DNA of 64,000 bases from Sphagnum compactum (Eukaryota > Bryophyta > Sphagnopsida > Sphagnales), in assembly GCA_965153455.1 (NCBI GenBank), contig OZ234493.1:16110213-16174212 (forward strand). The letters run 5' to 3'. Shown here one piece after another: positions 1 through 11,836 of this stretch. Positions within the stretch are counted from its first letter, which is position 1. Each line of letters opens with the position of its first letter. The notes under the pieces are model-generated. The model saw nothing but the letters and a program-made list of their open reading frames with translations, was not told the DNA's origin and ran no database searches. The position numbers were made by a program, and so were the translations under genes.

Positions 1-1739
1 TTAGAATGTATTTTGTACTTTAATTTTGAATAGTAGTTCCATTATAGACCTAGCCACATGTGACATACAAATAATGAATATTTGCCATAACTTACTACAT
101 GTAACATGAGACCTATTTTTTTTAGTGTTGACAAACATTTTCCATTCTAGCACTCTTCATTTGCATTTTGATGGTACAACATAATGAGAAAACAAAAGAA
201 CAATTATGTCATTAGCCAATTTAATAAAAAGATAAATTTTCCACATCAAACCTCTAGCATAAGACATACAATGTGTCTAGTAGTAAGTAAATGGCATGTA
301 AAACATTGCTTGCCATAGCCTTGTGTCCATCTATTTTGTCATTGATGACAAGAGAAAGGAATGAAGGAAAAGAATAAAATAAAACGTCATAACATGGTAG
401 GTCAATTGTAGAATGGGCCTTTTTGGATGCATGTTCTTTAAACATTGGACTTGTCATATATAACCAACCAACTAATTGTGTTTGCCCCATACATGCTTGG
501 TAAAACCTAAAATCATACAAGCATGTCTACCATCTTGGGGCAATAATAAATTCTTATAACATAAACAACAAAAATAAATTAAATAATCAGTTAAAATTTA
601 ATCTTATCATGATTTTTGTTATTAAATGTTCATCAAAGCCTTATTGAAGTTTTTAAAATAACATGAAATTAATTAAAAACATTTATATCTCAAAAAACAT
701 ATTTTGATTAAATTTTTTTTTGACATGTTTATTTTAATCAATTCTTGCATAATCTTTCAAATCAAATTTCTAAGAATTTCATTTTAATAAGATTTAAACG
801 AATTGAAGCTAATTATTTGTATTTTTATCAAAAAAATCATTTAAAAAATTAGTCATATGAATTTTTTTTACATTTCCTAGTGATATGAAACCTCGTGATA
901 TAAAAGGGCAAGTGACAAACCAAAACAATAAAATGATAATAGAGGCATGATTAAATTAGTTACCCAACATTCATATTTTGAAAAGAAACCCAACAAGTAA
1001 ATGGGTAGACTTCAAAACAATCCATCAATTGGATGGGTGCACCCAAAATTTACACATGTTTGTCCATTAGCTTCGGGCAATAACAACATAAGGTTTGCAT
1101 ATAGGATCACTATGTAGTTGAACAAACTTAAAATTTGTAAATATAAACAAGATAAGTACACCAACAAATAATGAAAATATGTGTATCATGACAAATGTAA
1201 TGATGCCCAAATAATTTTGATCCTCCCCAAACATCATCTTCTTTTATAACCCAATTTCACATAAGTGAATGGAAAAGTCTCTTTTGACCCTCAAGTTCAA
1301 AACCAATAAAGGTTGACATTTTGAGCTTTACACCTAAAAAAACCAACATAAGAAATTCACTAGAAAATTGAAACTACTTTAATTTCAAATTTTTAACCCA
1401 CAAAAATCCAATAAAAGATCGATGGCCAGAACCATCACAAGGGAGACAAAAAGGGAAGGCCAAAAAAAGGCCAGAGGATGCACAACCCACATGAACCAAA
1501 AAAAAGGGAAAGAGCTAATCCTTTTTGAGGTAGGAACTATCTCACCCACAACCCCTTTAATGTCACCTGCATGCAAATCGTGAGATCTAATAGTAATGGG
1601 AGGTCTAGAACAAGCATCACCTACCAACGCAATTTTCCTTTCTATAACAGAAGTTAAAGCATGTTTAAAAGCAACACTAACACATTACCTGAAAAACTAA
1701 ATGCAAAAAATAAGGATAAATGACCTCCTAATCGTCTAT
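1..1739. other. AT-rich spacer without recognisable features
   Basis: High AT with short accidental open frames only. Nothing resembling a conserved protein, RNA gene or structured repeat was found. Confidence 0.5.
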
Positions 1740-2660
1740 TGTGGAGAAAAGACGAGCACATTCCTAATGAAATAATCCATATCACACTCGAGTGTGCCGT
1801 ACACCTTCATGGCCATTGGAATAAAGTGGTGCCCCTCATGAAACCCTCTATACTTACAGATCTTAACAATGCCACTAAACTTCACAGCTACACCTATTAG
1901 TCAATTAATGACACTCGAAGCCACCATCTCCTGTGTTAGGTTAATAACCACCACATCGGCAATGAAGACCTGATCCTCTCAGATCATGTAAAGATCGACT
2001 TGTAATGAAACTCGTAACATAAAGGCGTACCACCATTATTTCCATTCTCAACATGCCCATTTTATCAGACAAAGACATACATGACGTCTTGGATGGCATC
2101 ATGCCACTGACCTCCAAACGAGCAACGAATTAAATGTGTGCCAAATGTGTCCAACTTGTGTCCACATTCACATGTGAGAAGATTAGATGTTGAGGGTTGA
2201 ATCAAACCGAAATGAAAATGCAACACTGAGGTGAAAGTAGAGTGTGCGATGCAAAACGAACATATAGATGGTTTAACAACCAACCATAGCCCTACCCCCT
2301 TGCCCGAAAAAGAATGAATGCGAGCTCTTAATGTTGAAGAAATGGAGTCATCTTCTAAAATAAACCTAAAGGATGTGTCATGGTGGATGTCCATCAAAGA
2401 TTCCTGTAAACCCAGGGTGCCGATCATTGTTATATTCTCAAAAGAAAGGTGCATCTCCCTAGCTATTGGAGGAAGGTCATCTCGTGCTACACGTAAGCAT
2501 GACTGAAGCAGGTGTGGGCCCCCTTCAACCTGAGAAACACATTCTTCCAAAACGAGTCTATCAAAAATATGAAACCTAAAGCACAAATATGGAACCACCA
2601 AAACCCAACTCCCTAGAAAAGCAGATGGGGCAACAAACCTGCATAGAAAAAAAACCTAGA
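1740..2660 (-). mobile_element. Non-LTR-type retroelement, 3' coding fragment
   Basis: The open stretch (about 2650-2065) carries the post-RT region seen in many plant retroelements: LEECVSQVEGGPHLLQSC, GKGVGLWLV, then a CxC-x9-H-x3-C zinc-knuckle-like motif followed by GGQWHDAIQDVMY. A further piece in another frame (about 1985-1740) has ADVVVINLTQEMVAS and KICKYRGFHEGHHFIPMA, resembling the restriction-enzyme-like domain that follows such knuckles. Frame breaks show it is dead. RT itself is absent. The class assignment is inference. A homologous fragment lies at 55313-55620. Confidence 0.6.
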
Positions 2661-3928
2661 CCACCAAAGGATATTGGTAGTCGAGCATGATGCCTTGCTA
2701 AGGGGCTTTTAAAAAACTCTCACGATCCTAAACCCATAGTGTCCCCACATACTTGCATAACTCTCATGTCGAAACTCGCCAAAAAAAACAAGAAGGAGGT
2801 ACTGTCCGTGTGAGATAAGAAAGCCAACAAGTTACACATGAAAACTAAATGCCCAAAGCAACCTAGGCATCTCCCAAGAAAAAAAATCATTGATATACAC
2901 GACGTCCTGAGATAAAGCCTTATCCAAAAAATGCGTTTGAAAAAAAGAAAAGTCATGCAAATGGGCACTTTGCTAGTTCAGTTGATATTCTCAATATTTG
3001 AAACTTGTTCACATATTTTGCAATTATGATGCAAAAACAAACCACCTAAATTTAGGTGGGACAAATGTTATGCACATTGCCTATGTAGGTAAGTCTTATG
3101 AGCAAGTAACAAGCATAGCTTCGTAGACAAATTACATGTTTAAAAGATTAGTAGATTCGCCTCCATTCAAAAATAGTAAAAAATTATAGGTTTCAAGCTC
3201 TCATTTGAGATGAATGACATGACCTCACCAACATCAAGAAGCTCTAGAAATCCCATAAAGCCTCCTCCTCAACTAGGTAGGATAGCAAGATTACATGACA
3301 ATGAATTAAAACACCACATTTTAGGCTGTTATTTAGCATCAACATTTTTGTTTATTTATAATTATTGAAGATTTTATGTTTGCTTACCTCTTGCATACAA
3401 TGGAGCTAATACCAACCACCATGTCAAATTCCACCTTAGCTTTGGTGAACTGCCTAACTTTGTTGGTCTCAATGCATTTATAAATTGTCTTTCAAATCTT
3501 TTGTTGAAGTAGTAGTGCGAAGAATGAAACGAGATGCAATGAGAAAAAAGTTTACTAATCAATCATAACTAAAACAAATCCATCATAAACTTTATAGTGT
3601 GCATTGCATATTTGTAGGAAAGCATCAAAATTCTAAATATGATTTTTGCATGTCCTTTCTCTACAGATGAGAAAACAATTAGAACAAAGATTAGAAAGAT
3701 AAATTGAACATTTTTTTCTAACAAACAACTTTGAGGTTTGAAGAGCTGAGGAATTTCCCTAACAAATTTAATAATAAACCACTTCACATGTACAAAAAGC
3801 ATGAAAATATAGGTCTAAAACGTAAACATCTTTTACAAAAAAGAAACAATGTCTTAAATTTTCATGTATATTCCACAAAATTGTATACTCCAAACTCAAT
3901 GAGCATTGAAAAATATAACTAAACTAAA
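2661..3928. other. Spacer without recognisable features
   Basis: AT-rich DNA between the retroelement fragment and the 23-bp repeat. Short open frames lack any family signal. Confidence 0.45.
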
Positions 3929-3997
3929 CCTACCATTGGAGGAGCTCAAAGCCTACCATTGGAGGAGCTCAAAACCTACCATTTGAGGAGCTCAAAG
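3929..3997 (+). repeat. 23-bp tandem repeat, 3 copies
   Basis: CCTACCATTGGAGGAGCTC plus AAAR, three head-to-tail units with two base differences, in the 3' flank of the KIN-14 gene. Confidence 0.9.
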
Positions 3998-4510
3998 CCT
4001 CAGTCAAGGCATTCTCAATGAATAAACATGATGATAATATATCAAAAAGACAAACTTAGTAGTTAGATTTTATCAGATACACTGAGCCCTCTGTAGTAAT
4101 AATAACAACAATAATATACTAATACTAACATAATGCTGATACGTGGGTGCTGAAGAAATCGCAAATTATGGGTCCAAAAATGAGCAGCAAGATGCTTCCC
4201 AATTCTGTACCCTCTCTTCTCTGGACATGCATCTCGTGCATCCCACACCAATCTCTCTATTAACAAGTAGGATTTACTTGGTAGGTGGCTGGCTATCTTC
4301 CTCTGGATGCCCACTCGGAATGTAGGTGTGCTGATGCACCATTCTCCATAAACCTCACACGGATGATGATGGATCAAAACCATCAGGGTACTCTAAATAC
4401 AAAGATTTCCACTAAGGAGGAGCCTCATCAAATGGATCTGAATACTAAATCTGGCAATGTACATTGGGTTTGAGATCCACAAGCTATGGATGTATGTCAC
4501 TCAACTTGTG

Positions 4511-7500
4511 CTATTTGTTCCATCTCTTCTCTCTGAGTTGTGAGGCGGGAGGTGGCTTTGGTGCTGTTGCAGTGCTTGTAGTAATTTTGTGTGAAGGAAC
4601 TCTTTGGGCACCATACCCCGGGCCCACCACAGTTTTTCCAAATGGTTTCCCTGCAGTTGGCTTTGACCTCAAAATGGGCTTCTGATTGATTTGGTCAATG
4701 TCATCACGTTTTGCACCTTCCCTTGTTGTTGCAGGTGGTGGCACCAAAAGAGGAGATCTGAAATGTACTGTTTTCTGAGGATGCATGCGACTCAAAGGTT
4801 GCTGTTTTTTCCGTGTAGCAGGTGTTGTCTCCAAAGCTTGGGCTAAGGATTGAAGACTGGAATCAAGTGCTGATATGTTGGAAGTGGCAATCAGATCCAA
4901 GCCCCCAACAAGTTTGTGCAATTCCTCCTCTGATAGAGATGCTGCAACTGAAGAGGTTTGGCTGGCTACTTCTTGAGATCTTCTGACAAGTGAGCTCACC
5001 AACACTGATGGCTTCACACAAACACCAAAACCTGAACACCGTACTCTTCCAGGAACCCGCTTTGGAAAAGTGGGAGAGCTTGATTTCATTATGCCTCTTT
5101 GTTTCAAAGGCCCTTCACTGGAAACAGTGTCTTGAGGATCTGAGTTCTCATTACCAAATACCTCACCAGTGCAGCTGTTTCTCATCACCTCATTGCCATC
5201 TGGCGGGTTAACAGCATACTCCACAGTCCTTTCAGAAATTGGAGGACGGCCCGATGGCCCTGTTTCAACCAAAGGAGGGCGCCTCATGGTGGTCTCTGCT
5301 GTTACATTGTCCATCACATTCACCTGCAAAGCAAGAAGCTCGTGAGACCAAGCAGGACAAGAGAACTTATCAACCACATGTGACTATATAGTTTGGGTAC
5401 AGCTTTCATACATGCTGTCGACCGTTGTTGACTTGAGGACTATCATTCATTCGACTAACTCGAGCAACCTCATGTGCATGTGCAATGGCTGCTTTCTCGA
5501 GAGCTTCCTTGATTGCTTGTTTAGAATCCATTGCTGCTTTCTCAGCCAATGCTGTCATGTCAGCCATTATTTTCTCAGCCAACAATTTCTGCTCATGCAG
5601 TGAAGCTTCTGCTGCTTGTCGTGCCCTCCTCTCAGCCAGCAGCTGCAACTCTAACTCTGCATTCTCCTTGACCTGCACATAGGACAATAATTTAGCAGTC
5701 CAGAAGATGAAAGTGACCTCTCTCATCTACCAGGTCACATGACTCATGACAATTTTCTTAAAAACAAAGTGGAAAAAGAGACCTTCTCTGTGAGAGTTTG
5801 GCATATTTGCTCCTTGGCTTTTAGCTTAGCTTCTGTATTCCGTAAACTATCCTCCAGTTTCTTCACAGCCTCCTCCTTTGATCGGCCTTCTTGCTTGGCT
5901 CGCTCTGCCTGAGTGTTCACCAGCATTAGTGTAATGAATACATTTCTGCATCCAAGAAACAGAAGTCCTTGCAGTGAAAAGGCTTGAAAGATTTTAATCA
6001 CAAGTTTGGGTACAAGGGTATACCAGCTGCTTGTACTTGAAAAGCTCGCCAGAATCTAGCTGTTTCCGTGCAGGGCCAAGCTCAACCCCTCTCACTCTGC
6101 TAGCAAAGTTGAGAGAACAGAGTGTCTCTCCAACATCACCATCATTTGGGCTGATCTGTACAAACATAAGAGTCTTCGAATCCCCTCCTGCAGTTTGGAA
6201 CAGCAAAGCCTCAAGAGACAGATTGAGATGAGACCTAAACCAGATCTTCCTGACTACAATAAAAGTTGATTCTTAGCAACTTCAAACATTGAGGACACAA
6301 AAGGGAAGGAAATTACCTAATGAGTCTTGCAGGAGATGGGTTAGCTTTGAATTCCTGCACACACAGCATTTGGTGCTAAAGCATCAGAGAGCCTGTATAT
6401 CACCATGTGCAGCAGATCATGGTTCATGAATCAAACAAACCACCATTGTTTTCTTGGAGGAACAAGGACAGTGGAAGTCACCTGAAAGGGATGTGGCTGC
6501 TTTTTGTGGTGAGAGCTTGGATGACATCACCGAGTGCCGATAGGGATTTGTTAATGCTTTGTGCTTCTTTCAAGCGGTCACCTTGGGCATCACTTTTGGC
6601 TACTCTCTCACTGCCTGCCAAGTCTACTAGCCAAAGCTTGCTCCGTGTGCACTCCCCTGTTATTAAATTCTCCCCTTTTACCATTACACACAGCATGCTG
6701 TCCAAGACACAAGTCACACAATCAGTATCAAGTCCATACTACTAATGTTTCAGTAGATTCAAAAGCACAAGCAACAGAAAGAGAGACAGCATAGACAAAC
6801 CAATGAGAGCGGCTGCTATGGTCATTTGCACGAGTGGAGCCCACAGTCCTTGAGCTACTGCCAGTCTGAAGAACCTCCCAAACCTCCTCCATGCATTGTA
6901 CTTGTGCCTCAACTAAACCTGGTACATGGTGGCCACCATCCACCATCTGTTTGATCTCCAGCCTACATACCCAAACCAACATCCTGAATACATGTCCACT
7001 ATGACAATAGAGATAAAATCCAACTAGTCCCAGCCAGCAAATCATCAAACCTCAAACTCTGGTGTAGAATGCTCACTTCTTTGGAGCTTGGTCTTGAGGA
7101 GGGGGAGGGGCAAGTAAGTCACGAATTTGTTCATTATAGACCTCCATAACACTGACTGAAATCTCATACTTTACTTGACCTCGCCTTTGAGAAGCCACAT
7201 TGAAGAGCTCTTCAAGAGTCCGGTAGTTCACACCTCGATTCCCCTGATAACCCTCCATAGTGAAAGTCTTTCCTGTTCCTGTCTGCCCATATGCAAAGAT
7301 GCATACATTGTAACCATCTAATACTGATACCACCACCGGGGCTGTATCTGCAAATACATCAGCTGCCCAGGAAAGAAAGGAATGAATATCAGTATCTGAG
7401 GAGTTTACTCTGTCTTTTACCTTCTGGTGTACCTCTATTTTCCATACATGTGCTAAAGAAAATAAGAAATAGATTAGAGCTGACCTTGATCATCTTGAGG

Positions 7501-10500
7501 TGAGAAGACCCGATCAAACTTGAAGAGCTTCTTGCCTGCAGTCCCTGTGCGGATGACAAGATCACCATTTGTGGCCAACTCAAACTCAGCCACTGATGAT
7601 ACACCTGCTGCCACCTCAGATACACTCAATGGTCTGCATCGACAGAATACTCGTATGTTACCTGCAGCACAAATGTGCAGAAGAGTTAGTGAAGGATAGG
7701 CTGTTGAACAGAAAGATGCATGTGACTGCAATAAGATTCAGCTTGAAAATGAGCAATCCTGAGAGAAATAGAAAACTGCAGTTAACTGTGAGGTTGTCTA
7801 AATCTCAATCTGCCTTAGCTAGAGAAAAAGCCAAGGCTTTCACAACTAGCACTTGCCTTTCAGTTCAAGGACCTTGTTGTAAAGTTGTCGACGTTCATTG
7901 CTTCCCTCTGCATACATTTTACGTAGTTCTTGATGCTCATTCACTGCCACACCATCCCCTGAAGCTTGATTAGAAATGTTAATTCCCTCTCAGCAATCCT
8001 TGATCACCAGAAGCCATCACCAAAGTTCAAGCTGACATGAAACAAAGAAATACAAAATAAGGTAGGTACAGGTACCTAGAGCTTGCACAGGCATGGACAT
8101 CACATTGATGTTAGGTAAAGAGGAAATCCAGTCATTTGCTTGCTGAGATAAAATCTTGTGGCTATGCTTCAAAGCCTGAAGCACAAAGCAACAGGGGCTG
8201 ATCAGGAAAAGATCCATTTGTCATTTCTGTTGGTCATAGATTAGTGATCTTCAATAGTCTAGGTCAAACAAAGAAAAAACATGGAAGGATTTTCAGGCCT
8301 GCACAAAAGAAGATAAACATTAAGGATCTTCAGACATCAGAACAGACTTAGGGACCTGGATCTCATGGAATGCATTGACCAAGGTTGCAATCCACCGCTT
8401 CTTTTCAGCTGCTGCCCTATCCTTGATAGCATTAAGCTCATTCACTTGAATCTCCACAGCTGTTGCTGTTCACAATGTAGGAACTCAAGATGAGGTTCAG
8501 AGACAAGAACCAGGAAGACAAAGCATTTTAACTGTCTCTGCAAGGCATTGAGCGAGGTGGATGAAACTCATACCAAGAGAGTCAACACACAGGGACTTGG
8601 CGACAAGGTCATCACGCAGCATCTCATTGATGCGGTTTGAGTCCTGCAGAGTGATCCATGCTTCATGACATTCATTCTTCAGCTCCTCAAGCTTTGACTC
8701 ATATTCTCTTACGCATTTGCGTGACTTGCTCTTCATCTGTTAAACACACAAATTGCATCAGCACTGAGTCAGCTTCCATTACCAAACCAGATACCACACT
8801 ATAAAAAAGTCACCGACAGAACCAAACTAGTGTGTCAATCAATGGGGTAATGTGATGAGAGGCACACCACCTGTTGGCGGCGGGACTTGTACTCAGTAAT
8901 TTGCTGAATTTCCTTATCCTTTTCTTGAACTTCTTGCTGGTAACACTTGTACTCTGGTGCTTCCCTCACCACTGCCCCTGTGCATGTGCCTGAATGTGCA
9001 CCTGAATCAATCCGCCTTTTCTCCAGAAGATCATTCTGTTGACCTGATCGGACACAGATTGCACTAATGGTCGGGCTGCCAATGACTCCCTCAAAAACAA
9101 CTGCCAGTGTGCCATCACTGCTGACAGTTGTGGTTGCGCTCAAGATCAATGCGCTGTTTGAGCCCACTTCCGCAAACACATCTAACTCTGCTATCACCTG
9201 CCACAACAGCATCACATCACTGTCAGATCCACTACCACCACCAGAAAATTGCATAACAATTTCACAGAGAGATACTTTGCAGGGGGAGGGGGTGGGGAGT
9301 CAGGAATTGTGATCTAGGGATTTGAGAGGCCTGAGGGTTCCTTACTCTCTGTCCCTGTATTGAAACATCGAAAACACGCATTCCCGGAGGACCATTTGTG
9401 AAGATGATCTCTGCAAAATGCAAGTCAACCACATAGCTTCCGCAAGGCAAGTCCTGGAAGACATAAGAGAAGTCTCCGTATCGTGCTGTCTGGTAAAGGC
9501 AGGGTTGTTGTTCCTCCTTCTGGACTCCAGAGATGATCTCCTCTGTTCTTAGCACATCACCACCAGTGAAGAAATCATCTTCAGCAAAGGTGAATCCAAA
9601 AGTTGCATCCTTGAGCAAGGAACCTCCCGAGTTGATTGCAATTTTCACCTCCTCTGCCATCATCATCAGCATCATCAAGAGGAAGATAATTTAGACATGG
9701 AGAGCATCATAGATTGCATAAGGTAGATTACTGTAGCTTGTGAGAACAAGAGGAGCTTGAAGCTTGAATGGAACTTTACCTGGAAAGAACTTGGGAATTC
9801 TCTTCCCATCTGAGAAATCGAAGCTCATCCTCTTCACCGAGCAGTTGTCAGGCACCTCCTCGTCCTCCTGCTCCTCCTCATCGTCATCCATGAGTTGTCT
9901 TCCAGAATCGAATTCATGACCACATTCTACAAGAGCCGAGGGGAAGAAACAGCTCGTTGAGGCAGTACAGAAATCCTCGGAGGTACAGCGATTCTCAAGC
10001 GAACTTTCGGAACTGCGATCTGCGTGCACAATTGGAGCATGCCCTGAGATTTCAGTCTGCAACTCCTCGTCCTCGTCGTCGTCAGGAAGCATCCAAGCTC
10101 CCGGCCCTAACCTCGCGAATTCCTCGCTCTGGATCGTCGTAACCCCGGTGTCGTCGACCTTTTGCGGCGTAGAAATCTGCTGCTGCTGTCTGAACGCGAA
10201 GATCTGGTTCACTGTCTTCATGTCTTCCGCACATGAGGCGTCATTGTTTGGAACAACAGCGACCTCCTCACTCTTTGCCTCTTCAAGTGGTTGTTGTTCG
10301 TCGTTGGACAACAAGCTCTGTGGCAGCACGAAAGAAACCTCGCAGACCTCCGTTTCTTGATCCAGAACGCGATCTTCTTCTTCTTCTTCTTCTTCTTCAA
10401 CTCTACTGCTTTGGAGTTCCACCAGCTTTTGCTCATAAGTCTGTTCTTCTTCACTTGAGCAACCATTGTGCTCCTGTTCATCTAAAGAAATCTCGTCTTC

Positions 10501-11109
10501 CATCCTGCGACCGTCATTCATATCATCATTCTCTTCTTCGTATTCTACTTCCTTAAGCGACTCTTCTTCTTTCTCCATATCCTGTCCTAAACAAAACTTC
10601 TCTGCACTGCTACAAACGTCGGCTTCCTGTTGCGACGACAGGAATAGCAACACCTCCGCCTCCTCCTCATCATCATCTCTCGTAGTACACGACTCCCTCG
10701 CCGACATATGTATTTCCTGGTGATGAGAATCCGCGTTACACTCTTTCAGCTCCTCCTCCTCCTCCTCCTCCTCCTCGTCACTGAAGAAGCTAGCGACGTC
10801 CTCAAACAGCACCTTAGCGCAGTGAGCTCCAGCTCCTTCTTGTAGAGACAGGGACGAAGAAGAAGAAGAATCATAGTCCTCCTCTGCGACAACAACAGAA
10901 CTACGACGCCTACCACCACCACCACCACCACACACATCCTCGTCCATACTGACTCCCATGTTGGATCCAGCCTGCTGCTCCTGCTGCTGGTGGACGAGAG
11001 CACCTTCTTTCCGCGGCGACAGGAGCCACTTGAGCTCCCCTTCACTGAAGAAGGGCCAGCGATTCCGGAGCTCCAGAATCACAGGCTCGGGAAGAGGAGA
11101 CGCTTTCAT
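4511..11109 (-). CDS. KIN14: Kinesin-14 motor protein with malectin-like domain (KIN-14Q/R type), 16 exons
   Basis: Predicted minus-end-directed microtubule motor. Exons, high to low: 11109-9780, 9653-9346, 9197-8871, 8736-8574, 8465-8356, 8175-8076, 7958-7857, 7661-7485, 7362-7077, 6962-6801, 6697-6482, 6354-6317, 6187-6024, 5908-5783, 5672-5412, 5323-4511. They total 4683 nt (1560 residues plus stop) and every phase closes. Residues 1-443 are acidic and low-complexity with poly-Glu runs. About 444-640 is malectin-like (INSGG, then [11 protein letters not shown]). About 645-810 is coiled coil. The motor runs about 814-1145, with the kinesin-14 neck [12 protein letters not shown]-loop GQTGTGKT (about 898-905), switch I NDHSSRSH and switch II DLAGSE. 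A second coiled coil spans about 1145-1285, followed by a basic, Ser/Pro-rich tail. A neck N-terminal to the motor is the known kinesin-14 arrangement. The ATG at 11107-11109 is the first in frame; only a GTG lies upstream. The exon 5 acceptor has an in-frame alternative 6 nt downstream. The domain order matches the Arabidopsis di-glucose-binding kinesins as I know them. Confidence 0.93.
7662..7856 (-). other. GC-AG intron (intron 7) of the KIN-14 gene
   Basis: The exon 7 donor reads AAAG/GCAAGT on the minus strand, the classic strong GC donor context. The acceptor is TGCTGCAG/GTAAC. Joining them gives [15 protein letters not shown], the conserved kinesin-14 neck. The nearest GT, five bases into the intron, would put a stop directly after the junction. 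This is the only non-GT donor in the model. Confidence 0.85.
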
Positions 11110-11420
11110 GGGGACCGAACTCCCCGATCCTCGCACCCGATTCCTGGCACAAGAGAGGATCTACAGCGACACAGAGAGAGAGAGAGAGAGCAGTTCAGCG
11201 ACACAAGGAAGTGGGGGGAAGGATCCGCAAGGACGATTCTCGAAAGCGTTCAGCGGCAAGAAGCGCAGCAAGGGGACAAAGCAGCAGCAGGGGACAAAGC
11301 CATGACGATGAATCATGATGGTGATGATGGCAAGCACTCAACAACGGTCAAGTTTCGGAATATTTTCAAATTTTCAAAAATCAAACCTGTGCGGAAGGAA
11401 GGTGCCGTTGACTGACGTCT
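11110..11420 (-). promoter_or_regulatory. 5' leader / proximal promoter of the KIN-14 gene with GA/CT microsatellite
   Basis: Region just upstream of the KIN-14 ATG, clearly more GC-rich than the AT-rich DNA beyond about 11420. It carries a GA dinucleotide run at 11173-11190 (CT-rich on the transcribed strand), a common feature of plant 5' leaders. Open frames across it on the plus strand are treated as shadows. I could not fix a transcription start or a convincing TATA box. Confidence 0.4.
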
Positions 11421-11732
11421 GGACTAATAAGAATATAATAATTTAACTAAACCCTAGATCCTTTTTTTAAATTTTCTTTTCTTTTTTAAAAATTAAAACA
11501 GTTTAAGATATTATTAATTAATTGCTTTTTTAAACGGCCACTGTCTTTTCTTTTCTTTTTTCTAAATTTTTGCATTGTTGCCACATTGGTGATCATGCAC
11601 AAGGAGATTCTTAGCCATGTTTGGCTATAGACCAGCTATGAAAGTAGAAAATTTATTTAAATAATTGTATATCCTGGCTACTGGCTTGAAAAATGTGAAG
11701 AAACATGGTGTGTAACTATTTTAGAAATTTTT

Positions 11733-11836
11733 GGCTATTTTTGGCGATTATTTTTGGAAAAACAATATAGAATATTCAAACAAAAAATATATTTTCTTGA
11801 AAAAAATTCGCCAAATTTGGCGAAAATTCGCCACAA
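11733..11836. promoter_or_regulatory. Cluster of TTGGCGA / TCGCCAA words with an 18-nt palindrome
   Basis: TTCGCCAAATTTGGCGAA at 11807-11824 is a perfect palindrome. Further TTTGGCGAT and TTCGCCAC words lie within 100 bases on either side. They resemble E2F-type sites but do not match TTTSSCGC exactly. They lie about 0.7 kb upstream of the KIN-14 start codon. Confidence 0.3.

Noticed and set aside
4063-4383. 106-codon minus-strand frame downstream of the kinesin stop
   Set aside because: No motif; most likely 3' UTR or flank.
11134-11136. Upstream GTG as start of the kinesin
   Set aside because: A nuclear plant gene should use the ATG nine codons downstream (11107-11109), which begins MKASPLPEP.
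10218-11415. Several 60-140 codon frames on plus and alternative minus frames across KIN-14 exon 1
   Set aside because: Shadows of the low-complexity Glu-rich exon and GC-rich leader.
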